Shown here in pieces: positions 5,162-5,531 of a stretch of 5,531 nt of DNA (positions are counted from its first letter, which is position 1; each line of letters opens with the position of its first letter). Origin of the DNA: an uncultured Clostridia bacterium (GTDB lineage: Bacteria; Bacillota; Clostridia; Christensenellales; Borkfalkiaceae); NCBI GenBank assembly GCA_946624395.1, contig CAMORY010000037.1, positions 1 to 5,531 of the forward strand. Direction: 5' to 3'. Made by a program: the position numbers and the translations under genes. The notes under the pieces are model-generated. The model saw only the letters and a list, made by a program, of their open reading frames with translations. It was not told the origin of the DNA and did no database searches.

Positions 5162-5201
5162 GCGCCGCGTCGACGAAAATTGCGATTTTTCGACGCGGCG
5201 C
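5162..5201. repeat. GC-rich perfect 12-bp inverted repeat
   Basis: GCGCCGCGTCGA (5162-5173) pairs perfectly with 5190-5201, and AAAA/TTTT can add pairs inside the loop. It lies 58 bp after the VanW-G5 stop in otherwise AT-rich DNA. Neither strand has a U tract right after the stem, so it is not a standard intrinsic terminator, though it may stabilise or end the VanW-G5 mRNA. Confidence 0.75.
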
Positions 5202-5232
5202 AGCATTTAGCCGGAAAAAGCAAGTTAAACGT

Positions 5233-5261
5233 TTGACTTTGCTTTTTTGTTGGTATATAAT
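5233..5261 (+). promoter_or_regulatory. Sigma-A promoter of the NuoE/HydC-like gene
   Basis: TTGACT (-35, 5233-5238), a 17-bp spacer and a perfect TATAAT (-10, 5256-5261). The predicted start is near 5268, giving a leader of about 24 nt. A strong ribosome site, AGGAGG (5280-5285), is 6 nt before the ATG at 5292. This suggests the start of a well-expressed operon running off the window. Confidence 0.88.
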
Positions 5262-5291
5262 GTTTTAGGTATAAAAAAAAGGAGGGCTTAT

Positions 5292-5531
5292 ATGGCTCAT
5301 TTAAGCGAAGCGGCTGTTAAGAAAATTAACGAAATTTGCGACAGATACGTAAACGAACCTACTCCACTTATGATGATATTAAGCGATATTCAGAAAGAAT
5401 ACGGCTACATACCGTTGGAAGTGCAGGAAATAGTGTCAGAAAGAACGGGTATATCCGTTGCGGAAATATACGGCGTGGTAACTTTCTATTCGTTCTTTTC
5501 GTTAAAGCCGAAGGGGAAATACGTTATAGGG
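5292..5531 (+). CDS. NuoE/HydC-like [2Fe-2S] subunit of NADH dehydrogenase or bifurcating hydrogenase (3' partial)
   Basis: Eighty residues are visible and the frame is still open at the window end. The N-terminal helical bundle of the 24-kDa (NuoE) family is clear: ICDRYVNEPTPLMMILSDIQKEYGYIPLEVQEIVSERTGISVAEIYGVVTFYSFFSLKPKGKY. The pattern L-x-x-x-Q-x-x-x-GYIP, then the V-x-E-IYGV-x-TFY-x-x-F core, is diagnostic. The window stops just before the thioredoxin-like domain, where the four cysteines that bind the 2Fe-2S cluster should lie, so cluster ligation cannot be checked. The family passes electrons between NAD(P)H/flavin subunits and iron-sulfur chains. In Clostridia such a gene as first in an operon usually precedes a NuoF-like flavoprotein and an [FeFe] hydrogenase (HydABC or Hnd type), but those lie outside the window, so the complex is inferred. 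Start choice is firm: AGGAGG at 6-nt spacing and a consensus promoter. Confidence 0.93.
   Translation, partial: MAHLSEAAVKKINEICDRYVNEPTPLMMILSDIQKEYGYIPLEVQEIVSERTGISVAEIYGVVTFYSFFSLKPKGKYVIG

Overview
The window looks like chromosome of an anaerobic Firmicute of the Clostridia type. Supporting signs are Firmicutes-style sigma-A promoters, CCA-encoding tRNA genes, a BspA-type leucine-rich-repeat lipoprotein, a VanW/G5 secreted protein, a malic enzyme and a NuoE/HydC-type subunit of the kind found in fermentative hydrogenase or NADH-oxidising complexes. The exact genus cannot be read from the sequence. I see no phage, CRISPR, transposase or resistance gene.

Layout. At 1-852 is the 3' part of a malic enzyme gene (+), followed 7 bp later by a small MGMT-family alkyltransferase-like gene (860-1156, +). 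Positions 1157-1639 hold no protein gene but are dense: a likely promoter, a structured repeat (copy 1, 1185-1297), tRNA-Pro(CGG) at 1302-1377, a terminator hairpin, a ~180-bp stretch of small palindromes, an exact 21-bp second copy of the tRNA-Pro 3' end (1556-1576) and a perfect palindromic bidirectional terminator (1573-1618). On the minus strand follow a PlsC-like acyltransferase (1640-2371, TTG start) with a very good promoter, and an LRR lipoprotein (2495-3763). Positions 3764-4023 hold repeat copy 2 (3905-4023), which abuts the 3' end of tRNA-Val(CAC) (4024-4100, -). Then come a secreted VanW-G5 protein (4216-5103, +), a GC-rich hairpin (5162-5201), and a promoter plus ribosome site leading into a NuoE/HydC-like gene cut by the window end (5292-5531, +).

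The protein genes are mostly single units: two metabolic genes (malic enzyme, NuoE-like subunit), one DNA-repair-like gene, and three envelope-related genes (acyltransferase, LRR lipoprotein, VanW-G5). Nothing shows that they form one pathway.

The most unusual signals are non-coding. (1) The 21-bp duplication of the tRNA-Pro 3' end brackets a 199-bp unit and looks like the attL/attR remains of a tRNA-targeted integration. (2) A two-copy element of about 115 bp starts with a shared 22-nt block, has the same helical layout in both copies despite divergent sequence, and lies at the boundary of a tRNA gene both times, once on the 5' side and once on the 3' side.
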